Notes: generated by a model not told the origin, from the sequence alone. A stretch of DNA of 9,013 nt from Tannerella sp. (GCA_031267485.1 JAIRYY010000071.1:1-9013); one strand, 5' to 3'; shown: positions 1-6,854, counted from the stretch's first letter. A program made the numbers and translations.

Positions 1-68
1 AGCAAAGACGTCAGGCCGGCCAACGCCCAGTTCGTCCCTTTAATTAATTTACGATTAAACTTTTTCAT
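1..68 (-). CDS. rSAM-associated putative lipoprotein, N-terminal fragment (gene cut by window edge)
   Basis: The start codon is at 66-68 on the minus strand and 22 complete codons are visible before the window ends. The peptide begins MKKFNRKLIKGTNWALAG and matches the first 22 residues of the complete lipoprotein at 2244-2717 at 18 positions. It has the same basic N-region and hydrophobic GTNWALAGL core, so it is the signal peptide of a second member of the same family. The lipobox cysteine, expected near residue 28, lies outside the window. The aligned 68 bases differ at 15 positions, 9 of them in codons that keep the same residue, which suggests a gene kept under protein-level selection rather than a recent copy or a dead one. 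It is divergent from fmt. Whether a second radical SAM gene follows it cannot be seen. The role is unknown; it is presumably an exported, membrane-anchored protein. Confidence 0.75.
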   Translation of the reverse strand, partial: MKKFNRKLIKGTNWALAGLTSL

Positions 69-119
69 GTTTTAAATAAGCTGTTTTATAGTGACAAGTT
101 TACAGATATACAGATGCAA

Positions 120-140
120 ATTCCGGCAAAAACGTTGCAT
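120..140. repeat. Duplicated upstream block, copy 1
   Basis: This 21-bp block (attccgg, two variable bases, then aaaacgttgcat) matches 2771-2791 at 19 of 21 positions. Both copies lie about 52-54 bp upstream of a homologous minus-strand lipoprotein start. Both also carry the GTTG -33-like element of a plus-strand promoter for an unrelated gene (fmt here, a DUF456 gene at the other copy). The roughly 50 bp between block and lipoprotein start are much less alike. The block may be part of the ancestral duplicated module or a shared operator between divergent promoters. Confidence 0.6.
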
Positions 141-163
141 GTGCATAATTTTTTATAAATTTG
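134..163 (+). promoter_or_regulatory. Candidate Bacteroidales-type promoter of fmt
   Basis: TAAATTTG at 156-163 fits the Bacteroides -7 consensus TAnnTTTG. GTTG at 134-137 is a three-of-four match to the TTTG -33 element, with an 18-bp spacer, slightly short. Transcription would begin near 170, giving a leader of about 24 nt before the fmt start at 194. The call is inferred from consensus only. Confidence 0.55.
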
Positions 164-193
164 CCGCACCAATCACTAAACACTGAATGAAGG

Positions 194-1174
194 ATGACAA
201 GGGAAGACTTGAAAATCGTTTTTATGGGGACGCCGGATTTTGCCGTGGCAAGTCTGCGCGCCCTTGTTGAGGGAGGCTATCGCGTCGTGGGCGTGGCGAC
301 CATGCCGGACAAGCCCATGGGACGCCACGGGAGCGTGCTTCAGGCATCGGCCGTGAAACAGTATGCCGTTTCCGCAGGTCTGCCGGTGTTGCAGCCCGAA
401 AAACTCAGGGACGAAACCTTTCTCCGCGAATTGCGGGCGCTGCAGGCAGACCTGCAAATCGTCGTCGCTTTCCGGATGCTGCCGGAGGCCGTCTGGAACA
501 TGCCGCGCTTCGGGACGTTCAATCTGCACGCCTCCCTGCTTCCACAGTATCGCGGCGCAGCGCCAATCAACCGGGCCATCATAAACGGCGAAAAGGAAAC
601 GGGCGTGACGACGTTCTTCCTCACACACGAGATAGACGCCGGACGCATTATCCGTCAGGAACGGTTGCCGATAGCGGCGACGGACGATGCCGGGACGGTG
701 CACGACGCGCTGATGGCGGCGGGCGCAAAACTCGTGACCGAAACGGCGGATTTGCTGATTGAAAATGACGGAAACATTGACTCCATACCGCAGGAACGGT
801 TTTATGAAGAGGCCGGGGACTTGCATCCCGCGCCTAAAATCTTCACGGAAACGTGCCGTATCGACTGGACGCAGACGGCCGGCCGCATCCACGATTTCAT
901 ACGCGGCCTATCTCCCTGTCCGGCCGCATGGACGGAACTCATCGCCCCGGACGGACGGCGGACGTCAATGAAAATATTCCAGGCCGAAAAACGGGATGAA
1001 AGTCATCGCCTCGCTCCGGGGTCTGTCCGTACCGACAGCAAGCATTTCCTGGACGTGGCGGCGGCGGACGGTTTCCTCCGCCTCCTGTCGTTCCGGCTGT
1101 CGGGAAAAAAACAGATGCCGGTAAGAGATTTTATGAATGGAACGAAAATGGACGGCTCCTGGCGCGTCGAGTAG
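194..1174 (+). CDS. fmt: Methionyl-tRNA formyltransferase
   Basis: The enzyme transfers a formyl group from 10-formyltetrahydrofolate to the amino group of methionyl-tRNA(fMet) in the cytoplasm, making the initiator fMet-tRNA. The 326-residue length fits the family (E. coli about 315). The N-terminal formyltransferase fold opens with KIVFMGTPDFAVASLRAL (7-24). The catalytic Asn/His/Asp triad is N110 and H112 in FNLHASLLPQYRGAAPIN, and D148 in HEIDAGRII. The SLLP signature is at 114-117. The C-terminal OB-like tRNA-binding domain covers roughly 207-326. The ATG at 194 places the usual Bacteroidales N-terminus (a short MTREDL before the first beta strand). The ATG at 187 is out of frame. No good Shine-Dalgarno sequence is spaced correctly; the AAGG at 190-193 abuts the start. 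It is apparently monocistronic and its stop is 3 bp from that of the convergent radical SAM gene. Confidence 0.96.
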   Translation: MTREDLKIVFMGTPDFAVASLRALVEGGYRVVGVATMPDKPMGRHGSVLQASAVKQYAVSAGLPVLQPEKLRDETFLRELRALQADLQIVVAFRMLPEAVWNMPRFGTFNLHASLLPQYRGAAPINRAIINGEKETGVTTFFLTHEIDAGRIIRQERLPIAATDDAGTVHDALMAAGAKLVTETADLLIENDGNIDSIPQERFYEEAGDLHPAPKIFTETCRIDWTQTAGRIHDFIRGLSPCPAAWTELIAPDGRRTSMKIFQAEKRDESHRLAPGSVRTDSKHFLDVAAADGFLRLLSFRLSGKKQMPVRDFMNGTKMDGSWRVE

Positions 1175-1177
1175 GAA

Positions 1178-2251
1178 TCATCCGCCGTACAGCCGCTCAT
1201 AATGACAAAAGAGCAGGTCGCCGTTCCCGTCGCGCAGGTGCATGCCGTTGCCCTCGCAGTAGCGGAACATCGCGCAGTCGGCGCATTTGCCGCGGCGCGT
1301 CCATTCGCGGTTGCGGAAGTCCTGAAACCCGCTGTTCCATACCTCCATGAAATCATCTTTGTAGATGTTGCCCTGGCGATAGTTTGCGCGGATGCTCGGA
1401 CAGCCGGAAATGGAACCGTCCGCCAGTATGGAAGCGGCAGACACGCCGGCGGCACACTCGTAGAAACGGTCGCGCACCTCCATCTCATAACCGCCCAGGA
1501 AGCCCTCGCATCCGTAGCTAACCTTTATCTTCCCCTCTTTGCGGCATGCGCCGATAAAATCCATCAGCGCGCGGAACTGCCCGTCGCCCAGCCGGAGTTC
1601 CGGTATCGAAGCGGCGCGTCCGGCCGGAAAGACGGTAAATATGCGCCACCGTCCGACGCCCATATCCGTCAGGAACTGTTTCAGGCGGGGCAAACCGTCA
1701 AAATTCCTCTGATTCGCACACGTCACAACATCCCATTCCACTCCCGCTGTCCGCGTGAGGGCCTCTATCGCTCCGGCGGCATTGTCGAAACTGTCGGGAT
1801 GGCAGCGCAGCCAGTTATGCTCCTCCCTGAACCCGTCGAGACTGACCGTAGCCGTTCGAAGCCCTGCCGACAGCAGGCTTTTGAGCCGTCCGGCAAAAAG
1901 CAGCCCGTTCGAGACGACGCCCCACGGATAGCCGCGTCTGTACAGCGCCAGTCCGCACTGCTCCAGGTCGGGACGCAGCAGCGCCTCGCCTCCCGTAAAA
2001 ATGACAAGTACCTTGTTGGGGTTGACGAACGGCGTGATTCCGTCAATCACGCGAAAAAAATCTGCCGCCGGCATGTCCGGGACGGACGACGACACGCGGC
2101 AGTCGCTGCCGCAATGACGGCACGACGCATTGCATCTCAACGTACATTCCCAGAAAAGCGTCCGCAATTCGTGCAGCTTTGTCCTGTTCCGGCGTATCTT
2201 GCGGAACATTTCGAGCGCAAGCCGTTTCCGCAGGCTGATGGAATTATTCAT
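1178..2251 (-). CDS. SPASM-domain radical SAM enzyme of a radical SAM/lipoprotein system
   Basis: This 357-residue protein carries the radical SAM 4Fe-4S motif CNASCRHC (C40, C44, C47) inside WECTLRCNASCRHCGSDC. TGGEA at 86-90 is the SAM-binding GGE-type motif. The C-terminal half has a full SPASM cysteine pattern: C266, then G279-x4-C284, then C323-x2-C326-x5-C332 and C349, with an extra C248. That pattern normally holds two auxiliary iron-sulfur clusters and is typical of peptide- and protein-modifying enzymes such as the anaerobic sulfatase maturases. Its start codon lies inside the 3' end of the lipoprotein gene (8-bp overlap), so the two are probably translated together. The closest family I recall is the Bacteroidales 'rSAM/lipoprotein system' enzyme (TIGR04133 in my memory; not searched). 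The lipoprotein is the obvious candidate substrate, but no modification is known to me. All cluster-binding cysteines are present, so it looks active. Confidence 0.88.
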   Translation of the reverse strand: MNNSISLRKRLALEMFRKIRRNRTKLHELRTLFWECTLRCNASCRHCGSDCRVSSSVPDMPAADFFRVIDGITPFVNPNKVLVIFTGGEALLRPDLEQCGLALYRRGYPWGVVSNGLLFAGRLKSLLSAGLRTATVSLDGFREEHNWLRCHPDSFDNAAGAIEALTRTAGVEWDVVTCANQRNFDGLPRLKQFLTDMGVGRWRIFTVFPAGRAASIPELRLGDGQFRALMDFIGACRKEGKIKVSYGCEGFLGGYEMEVRDRFYECAAGVSAASILADGSISGCPSIRANYRQGNIYKDDFMEVWNSGFQDFRNREWTRRGKCADCAMFRYCEGNGMHLRDGNGDLLFCHYERLYGG

Positions 2252-2717
2252 CCGCCCTGTTTTTCAGTACGATGTTGACTGTCTTTTCCGCCTTGCCCTC
2301 ATACCAGCCTTTCCCCCCTTTCAGCTCTGTCCTGAGAAACGAGACCTTTGCCGAATCGGGTTCAAAGCGTGCATTTTCCGCGGAAATGTCTTCAAACTTC
2401 ATGTGGATGTCCATAGAGGCCGGAAAACCGGTATAATGATATTCGAATCCCCCGTTTTCTTTCGTAAAAGACGTGTCCCGTATCTCCACAGCATTTTGAC
2501 CGGCAGTCTCCGCATGGGACACAATAACGCCCATGCCCTGCAATGCCGTGCCGTTTTCGTCCGTCACGTTGCCGGACACGACAAACTCGGCGTATGGAGT
2601 GCCATACTCATCGGCTCCTGTTTTAAATATGTCACATGCGGAAAATCCGAGCAGGGACATCAGACCGGCGAGCGCCCAGTTTGTCCCGCTGATAAATTTG
2701 CGATTATTTTTTTTCAT
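2244..2717 (-). CDS. rSAM-associated putative lipoprotein
   Basis: This 157-residue protein begins with a basic N-region and hydrophobic stretch (GTNWALAGLMSLLGFSAC), ending in a lipobox-like FSAC. C28 would be the lipidated residue and is the only cysteine in the protein. DEYGTPYAEF follows about ten residues later. A beta-rich region from about residue 45 (VSGNVTDENGTALQGMGVIV, then DTSFTKENGGFEYHY) resembles a carboxypeptidase-regulatory-like or transthyretin-like domain, common in Bacteroidota surface proteins. The residues right after C28 (DIFKT) do not give a clear acidic surface-export signal, so its final membrane is uncertain. The next gene, overlapping by 8 bp, is the radical SAM enzyme. 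It fits the putative lipoprotein family I recall as the partner of that enzyme (TIGR04134, from memory). A paralogue starts at the left window edge. The function is unknown. No clear Shine-Dalgarno sequence precedes the ATG. Confidence 0.85.
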   Translation of the reverse strand: MKKNNRKFISGTNWALAGLMSLLGFSACDIFKTGADEYGTPYAEFVVSGNVTDENGTALQGMGVIVSHAETAGQNAVEIRDTSFTKENGGFEYHYTGFPASMDIHMKFEDISAENARFEPDSAKVSFLRTELKGGKGWYEGKAEKTVNIVLKNRADE

Positions 2718-2770
2718 TGACAGTATAAGTTTGTTTAGCCAAATAAATCTACATATATTATATGATACAT

Positions 2771-2791
2771 ATTCCGGAGAAAACGTTGCAT
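2771..2791. repeat. Duplicated upstream block, copy 2
   Basis: This is the counterpart of 120-140 (19 of 21 bases identical), at nearly the same distance from the lipoprotein start codon: the offset between the two regions changes only from 2649 to 2651 bp. It is followed, as in copy 1, by an AT-rich spacer and a TTTGCCGC at 2814-2821, which overlaps the -7 element of the plus-strand promoter. Confidence 0.6.
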
Positions 2792-2817
2792 CCGGCGAAT
2801 AAAATTATCTATATTTG
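2785..2817 (+). promoter_or_regulatory. Candidate Bacteroidales-type promoter of the DUF456 gene
   Basis: TATATTTG at 2810-2817 is a full match to the -7 consensus TAnnTTTG. GTTG at 2785-2788 is a near match to the -33 TTTG, with a 21-bp spacer. Transcription would start near 2824, some 20 nt before the ATG at 2845. This argues against the alternative TTG start at 2815, which would lie inside the promoter. Confidence 0.6.
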
Positions 2818-2844
2818 CCGCCGGATAAATGGAAATTTGAAGTT

Positions 2845-3336
2845 ATGGTACTGGATATTTTACTTATTGTGCTGGGTACGGTTTGTCTGATTGCCGGGAT
2901 AGCGGGTAGTATTTTGCCTGCGCTTCCCGGTCCGCCTTTATCGTATGCCGGCCTGCTGCTGTTGCATTTCACGGAGCGGGTGCAGTTTACAACGGCCCAG
3001 CTTATGCTGTGGCTGTTGCTGGTCGTGCTTACGGTTCTGGCGGACTATCTGCTTCCGGCCGTGGGAGTAAAAAAATGGGGCGGAAGCAAATGGGGCAATG
3101 CCGGATGCATCATCGGAACGGTTGTCGGGATTTTTGTGTTTCCGCCATGGGGTATCATTCTGGGGCCTTTCGCGGGCGCCGTTTTGGGAGAAATTCTGTT
3201 TGCCCGAAAAAAAACGCCCGAAGCGCTGAAAGCAGGCCTCGGGGCATTTATCGGTTTTATTCTGGGCGCCATCTTTAAACTGTCGGTATGCGGATGGTTT
3301 ATCTTTTGCTTTATAAAAGCGCTGTTTATCAGTTGA
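2845..3336 (+). CDS. DUF456 domain-containing membrane protein
   Basis: This is a 163-residue, very hydrophobic, glycine-rich protein. Hydrophobic segments lie at about residues 2-22, 28-42, 52-74, 84-119 (probably a glycine-rich hairpin) and 129-160. The motif GIAGSILPALPGPPLSYAGL (18-37) and the repeated Gly-rich stretches (GTVVGIFVFPPWGIILGPFA, 91-110) are characteristic of the DUF456 family of inner-membrane proteins. The family's biochemical role is not established. The ATG at 2845 is chosen over an upstream TTG at 2815 because it sits just downstream of the predicted transcription start and gives the usual hydrophobic N-terminus. The gene ends inside the 3' end of the convergent penicillin-binding protein gene (8-bp overlap), with no visible terminator. 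It appears to be transcribed alone. Confidence 0.85.
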   Translation: MVLDILLIVLGTVCLIAGIAGSILPALPGPPLSYAGLLLLHFTERVQFTTAQLMLWLLLVVLTVLADYLLPAVGVKKWGGSKWGNAGCIIGTVVGIFVFPPWGIILGPFAGAVLGEILFARKKTPEALKAGLGAFIGFILGAIFKLSVCGWFIFCFIKALFIS

Positions 3337-5740
3337 AAAAGTCGTCAATCCTGTCCTGCCGGATTCTCCGGGATTCTTCCTTTTTCGTTTTCGAAGCGCA
3401 CGGGTCCTCATATTCTTCGGGAATATCAAACGTTTCATTTTCAGAATACCCCAGCGATTTGTCGGCAAAAACCTTTTTCATGAAAAGTGCATACACGGGC
3501 AGCGCAACGTTGGCTCCCTGCCCTTCCATCGTGTCAAAGTGTATGGAGCGGTCTTCTCCTCCCACCCAGCAACCGGCCACAATGCTCGGCGTGAATCCCA
3601 TAAACCAGCCGTCGGACTGATTCTGCGTCGTTCCCGTTTTTCCTCCCATGGGAACTTTAAACCCGTACGTCCAGCGGAGGCGTCCGGCCGTACCTCCGTC
3701 GACAACGCTCTGGAGCATATTGAGCATTTTATAGGTGGCGTCTTCCGACAGTACTTCGTTCAGTTGCGGGGTGAAAGTCGCAATCCTGTTTCCGTAAGCG
3801 TCCTCGATATGAGTCACATACAAAGGCTCTATGCGGAGGCCCTTGTTCGTGAATACGGTATATGCGCTTACCATTTCCGACACCGAGATGTCCGGCGTGC
3901 CGAGGCACATGGCGATAACGGGGTCGATGTCTCCCTTAAACCCGTACGAACGGAGCAAACGTTCCAGCGCATCCGGGGAACGCAGCTGCCCCATGATATA
4001 TGCCGTCACCCAGTTGGACGAATTTTGCAATCCCCACTGAAGCGTGACTTCCTCGCCGATTCGCTTGCTCGTCGAATTTTTTGGCGACCAGGGATTTCCC
4101 TGTTCGTCCATAAGATGTTGCTGTACATGGAGCATTTTGTCGCATGGCGTAAACCCCTCGACCATGGCCAGCGAATAGACAACGGGTTTCATGGTCGAGC
4201 CTATCTGGCGGCGTCCCGTCGTGACCATGTCATACTGGAAATTCGTAAAATTAGTCCCTCCGACATAAGCCTTGACATGCCCCGTGCGCGAATCCATCGC
4301 CATGAATCCCGTACGCAGGAACGTTTTGTAATAGCGTATCGAATCGAGAGGACTCATGATCGTATCCCTCATTCCTTCCCACGTGAAAACGGTCATCTCT
4401 GTCTTTGTCTTGAATACGCGGGCGATCTCGTCCTCGTCAGCCCCGGCTTCCCTCATCGTCCTGCCGCGATGCGACTGATTCACGGCGCGATTCAATATCT
4501 CGTTAATCTGCCTTTCCTTTTCCTTGTCGGAAATGGAAGAGGGGAAAGTGAAAGGAGCATACTTGCGGCCTTTTTTCTCTTTGAAAAACCGGGGTTGAAG
4601 TATATTTCCGATATGTTCGCCGACCGCGTCCTCCGCATACCGCTGCATCTGCGAATTTAAGGTCGTGTAAATCTTCAGTCCGTCGGTATATAGATTGTAA
4701 GATTTGCCGTTTGTTTTCGTGTTTTTGTTGCACCAGCCATATAAAGGATTTGTCTCCCACGAAATGGAATCCTCGACAAATTTAGCCTGTAACCACGACG
4801 GATAATTGCCGCGCTCGGGTTTTTGCGCGACAAGCATCAGGCGGAGATATTCCCGGAAATACGGTGCGTCCCCGTCTTTATGGTCAACGCGTTTAAAATC
4901 GAGTACCAGCGGCAGCCGGCACAGCGAGTCGCAGTCTGCCCTGTCCAGATATCCGTATTTTTCCATTTGCCTCAATACGGTATTGCGGCGGTTTTTCGCA
5001 CGTTCGTTAAACCGCACCGGATTATAGAAAGAGGGATTTTTACACATCCCGATCAGTGTGGCGGCGTCTTCCGCTTTAAGTTCTTTGGGCGTCGTACTGA
5101 AATAAGCGTTTGAGGCGGAGCGTATGCCGACGGCATTGTTAAGGAAATCAAATTTGTCGAGATACATGTTTATAATTTCCTCTTTTGTATAATATTTTTC
5201 CAGGCGAACGGCAATGACCCATTCTATCGGCTTTTGCAGGATACGTTCGGTCACGCTGCCTGCGCTTGGGGAAAACAGTTGCTTGGCAAGCTGTTGCGTA
5301 ATCGTACTGCCTCCGCCGCCGCTTTTCCGCATCAGCAATCCGCGTTTCACGATGGCACGCACAAGCCCCTTAATATCAATTCCGCTGTGTGTTATAAACC
5401 GGTTATCCTCCGTTGCGATAAGCGCATGCACTAATTGTGGCGACAAATCACTGTATTTCACAGATATACGATTATCTTTGCTGTAAGAATAACTGCCCAG
5501 CATTTTCCCGTCCTCGGAAATAAGCTGCGAAGCGTAACGGTCAATCGGGTTCTCCAGCAGTTCTATGGGAGGCATGTAACCGATGCTCCCTTTGGCTATC
5601 GCTACAAAAATGAGCACCGCCCCCAGCAATGACAATCCGAAACAGCTCCATACGGCAATGTTTATTCTCACCCGAAGTTTGGGCGTTATCCTGTTTCGGA
5701 ATATATTCCGCAAACTTTTTACTTTCTTTTTCTTATTCAT
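3329..5740 (-). CDS. pbp1A: Bifunctional class A penicillin-binding protein (PBP1A type: glycosyltransferase/transpeptidase)
   Basis: This 803-residue enzyme polymerises lipid II into glycan strands and cross-links them in the periplasm. A basic cytoplasmic tail (1-26) precedes one membrane anchor (about 27-50). The GT51 glycosyltransferase domain shows EDNRFITHSG (111-120, catalytic E111), GGSTITQQLAKQLF (143-156) and E173 in the third motif, followed by EEIINMYLDKFDF. The transpeptidase domain has all three active-site motifs: S515-T-M-K518 (nucleophile Ser and Lys), S574-S-N576, and K701-T-G703 in KTGTTQNQSDGWFMGF. A long linker of about 80 residues (roughly 380-465) between the domains contains charged stretches. 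The tail (about 765-803) is acidic, then Lys/Arg-rich. The start overlaps the tatC stop as ATGA, so it is the third gene of the tatA-tatC operon. Nothing suggests inactivation. Confidence 0.95.
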   Translation of the reverse strand: MNKKKKVKSLRNIFRNRITPKLRVRINIAVWSCFGLSLLGAVLIFVAIAKGSIGYMPPIELLENPIDRYASQLISEDGKMLGSYSYSKDNRISVKYSDLSPQLVHALIATEDNRFITHSGIDIKGLVRAIVKRGLLMRKSGGGGSTITQQLAKQLFSPSAGSVTERILQKPIEWVIAVRLEKYYTKEEIINMYLDKFDFLNNAVGIRSASNAYFSTTPKELKAEDAATLIGMCKNPSFYNPVRFNERAKNRRNTVLRQMEKYGYLDRADCDSLCRLPLVLDFKRVDHKDGDAPYFREYLRLMLVAQKPERGNYPSWLQAKFVEDSISWETNPLYGWCNKNTKTNGKSYNLYTDGLKIYTTLNSQMQRYAEDAVGEHIGNILQPRFFKEKKGRKYAPFTFPSSISDKEKERQINEILNRAVNQSHRGRTMREAGADEDEIARVFKTKTEMTVFTWEGMRDTIMSPLDSIRYYKTFLRTGFMAMDSRTGHVKAYVGGTNFTNFQYDMVTTGRRQIGSTMKPVVYSLAMVEGFTPCDKMLHVQQHLMDEQGNPWSPKNSTSKRIGEEVTLQWGLQNSSNWVTAYIMGQLRSPDALERLLRSYGFKGDIDPVIAMCLGTPDISVSEMVSAYTVFTNKGLRIEPLYVTHIEDAYGNRIATFTPQLNEVLSEDATYKMLNMLQSVVDGGTAGRLRWTYGFKVPMGGKTGTTQNQSDGWFMGFTPSIVAGCWVGGEDRSIHFDTMEGQGANVALPVYALFMKKVFADKSLGYSENETFDIPEEYEDPCASKTKKEESRRIRQDRIDDFFN

Positions 5741-6573
5741 AAATTAGCCACTTCCGTTCCTACATCTTCCTCCTCTTCCGGTTCAGGAGCTTTTTTTACG
5801 AAAAACGCGCTTAATTCGTATAATCCGTATAACGGGAAAAATACGGTGGCGAGCGTAAACGGATCGCTGCTGGGCGTGATAAACGCGGCAATTACCAGCA
5901 ATCCGGCAATGGCATGACGGCGGTATTTAATGAAGAAAGAGCGGTTGAGAAGACCCAGTTTTGACAGCAGCCACGATATCAGCGGCATCTCGAAAACAAT
6001 CCCCATGATGAATATCATCATAATGAACGCATCCATGTACGATTCGAGCGAGACCTGTTCCTCGATGGCCTCGCTCAGCCGGTAGGTCGCAAGAAAGCGC
6101 AGTGTCATGGGAAAGACCATGAAATAACCGACCGCGCAACCCACGAAAAACATGATCGTGCCGAAAAGGAACGCCCATCTTACGTTCTTCTTTTCATAGT
6201 CGTATAACGCCGGCCTTATAAATCTCCATATTTCGTAAACAAGATATGGAAAAGTAACCAGCAGCGCCAACCAAAAGGATGTTGACAGGTGAAAGAAAAA
6301 CGGGGAGGCCAGCTTCACGTTGAAGATCTTTACCAGATAAGTGTCATCGCAGAAATCCGGCATGAACGGTATGATCGTTGTTATCTTACAAAGCCCGCGG
6401 TATAAAATGAAATCGGCGCGGGTCGGCGCCAGGATGACGGAATCAAACAGTTCAAACATGGACATAAATGCACCTATAGTAAAAACTACAAGCGCAATCG
6501 CGCACCTGAATAATGTCCACCGCAAGGCTTCCAGGTGATCCCAAAAAGACATCTCATCCTGCTGTTCCGGCAT
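5737..6573 (-). CDS. tatC: Sec-independent protein translocase subunit TatC
   Basis: TatC is the polytopic inner-membrane receptor that recognises twin-arginine signal peptides and assembles with TatA to export folded proteins. At 278 residues it is family length. The cytoplasmic N-terminus has FWDHLEALR (10-18), the counterpart of HLxELR. Other conserved blocks are ASPFF (89-93), FPYLVYEIWRFIRPALYDYE (108-127), VFEMP (193-197) and FITPSSDPFT (231-240). Six hydrophobic segments can be followed. The first periplasmic loop (about 47-88) is longer than in E. coli and holds two cysteines (C62, C75), which I believe is a Bacteroidota trait. The C-terminal tail is acidic (PEPEEEED). The gene lies 22 bp after tatA and overlaps the next gene by 4 bp. 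A weak GGGAAA ribosome-binding sequence precedes the ATG. Confidence 0.96.
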   Translation of the reverse strand: MPEQQDEMSFWDHLEALRWTLFRCAIALVVFTIGAFMSMFELFDSVILAPTRADFILYRGLCKITTIIPFMPDFCDDTYLVKIFNVKLASPFFFHLSTSFWLALLVTFPYLVYEIWRFIRPALYDYEKKNVRWAFLFGTIMFFVGCAVGYFMVFPMTLRFLATYRLSEAIEEQVSLESYMDAFIMMIFIMGIVFEMPLISWLLSKLGLLNRSFFIKYRRHAIAGLLVIAAFITPSSDPFTLATVFFPLYGLYELSAFFVKKAPEPEEEEDVGTEVANL

Positions 6574-6595
6574 AATCGTGTCTTATTTCCCGGTA

Positions 6596-6802
6596 TTATT
6601 TCGTGGTTGTCGGCGTTGAAGAATCATCCGCCTTTATATCGTCTTCTATCCCTTTGACGCCTTCCTTGAAGTTCTTGATACCTTTACCTATCCCTTTCAT
6701 CAGTTCGGGAATCTTTTTCCCTCCAAACAGCAAAAGGACTACAAATGCAATAATTATGATTTCCGTTGCACCCAGATTCTGTAAAAATAATAAATTGTTC
6801 AT
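6596..6802 (-). CDS. tatA: Twin-arginine translocase pore subunit TatA/E
   Basis: At 68 residues it is a short but typical TatA. One membrane helix (about 12-26, [15 protein letters not shown]) is followed by the hinge FGGKKIPEL (26-34), an amphipathic helix (about 30-50, [20 protein letters not shown]) and a short polar tail rich in Ser/Thr. TatA oligomers form the protein-conducting path once TatC has bound a twin-arginine signal. No tatB is present, so the locus encodes a minimal TatAC-type system in which TatA may serve both roles. The ATG at 6800-6802 has the clearest Shine-Dalgarno sequence in the window: AAGGAG, 8 nt upstream. It is the first gene of the tatA-tatC-pbp1A operon. Confidence 0.95.
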   Translation of the reverse strand: MNNLLFLQNLGATEIIIIAFVVLLLFGGKKIPELMKGIGKGIKNFKEGVKGIEDDIKADDSSTPTTTK

Positions 6803-6846
6803 AGCTTGTTCTCCTTATAAAGTTTTGTATTCGTTTTTTTGTCGTG

Positions 6847-6854
6847 CAAAGATA
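6847..6854 (-). promoter_or_regulatory. Candidate -7 element of the tatA-tatC-pbp1A operon
   Basis: On the minus strand the sequence reads TATCTTTG, a full match to TAnnTTTG. No TTTG-like -33 element is seen 19-21 bp upstream. Transcription would start near 6840, giving a leader of about 38 nt that includes the AAGGAG ribosome-binding site. Confidence 0.5.

Noticed and set aside
176..892. A 238-codon minus-strand open frame opposite fmt
   Set aside because: It is a shadow of fmt: composition-driven, with no domain seen, while fmt keeps its catalytic residues.
1202..2278. A 358-codon open frame on the plus strand covering almost the whole radical SAM gene
   Set aside because: The translation has no recognisable domain and is rich in Ala/Arg/Pro/His, as expected for the complement of a GC-biased gene. 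The opposite strand has a complete set of radical SAM and SPASM motifs.
2815..2844. TTG start that would add ten residues to the DUF456 protein
   Set aside because: It overlaps the TATATTTG -7 element and lies upstream of the likely transcription start. The ATG at 2845 gives the normal N-terminus.
3539..4660. A 373-codon open frame on the plus strand opposite the PBP1A gene
   Set aside because: It is antisense to the transpeptidase and linker region, has no family features, and no promoter or ribosome-binding site precedes it.
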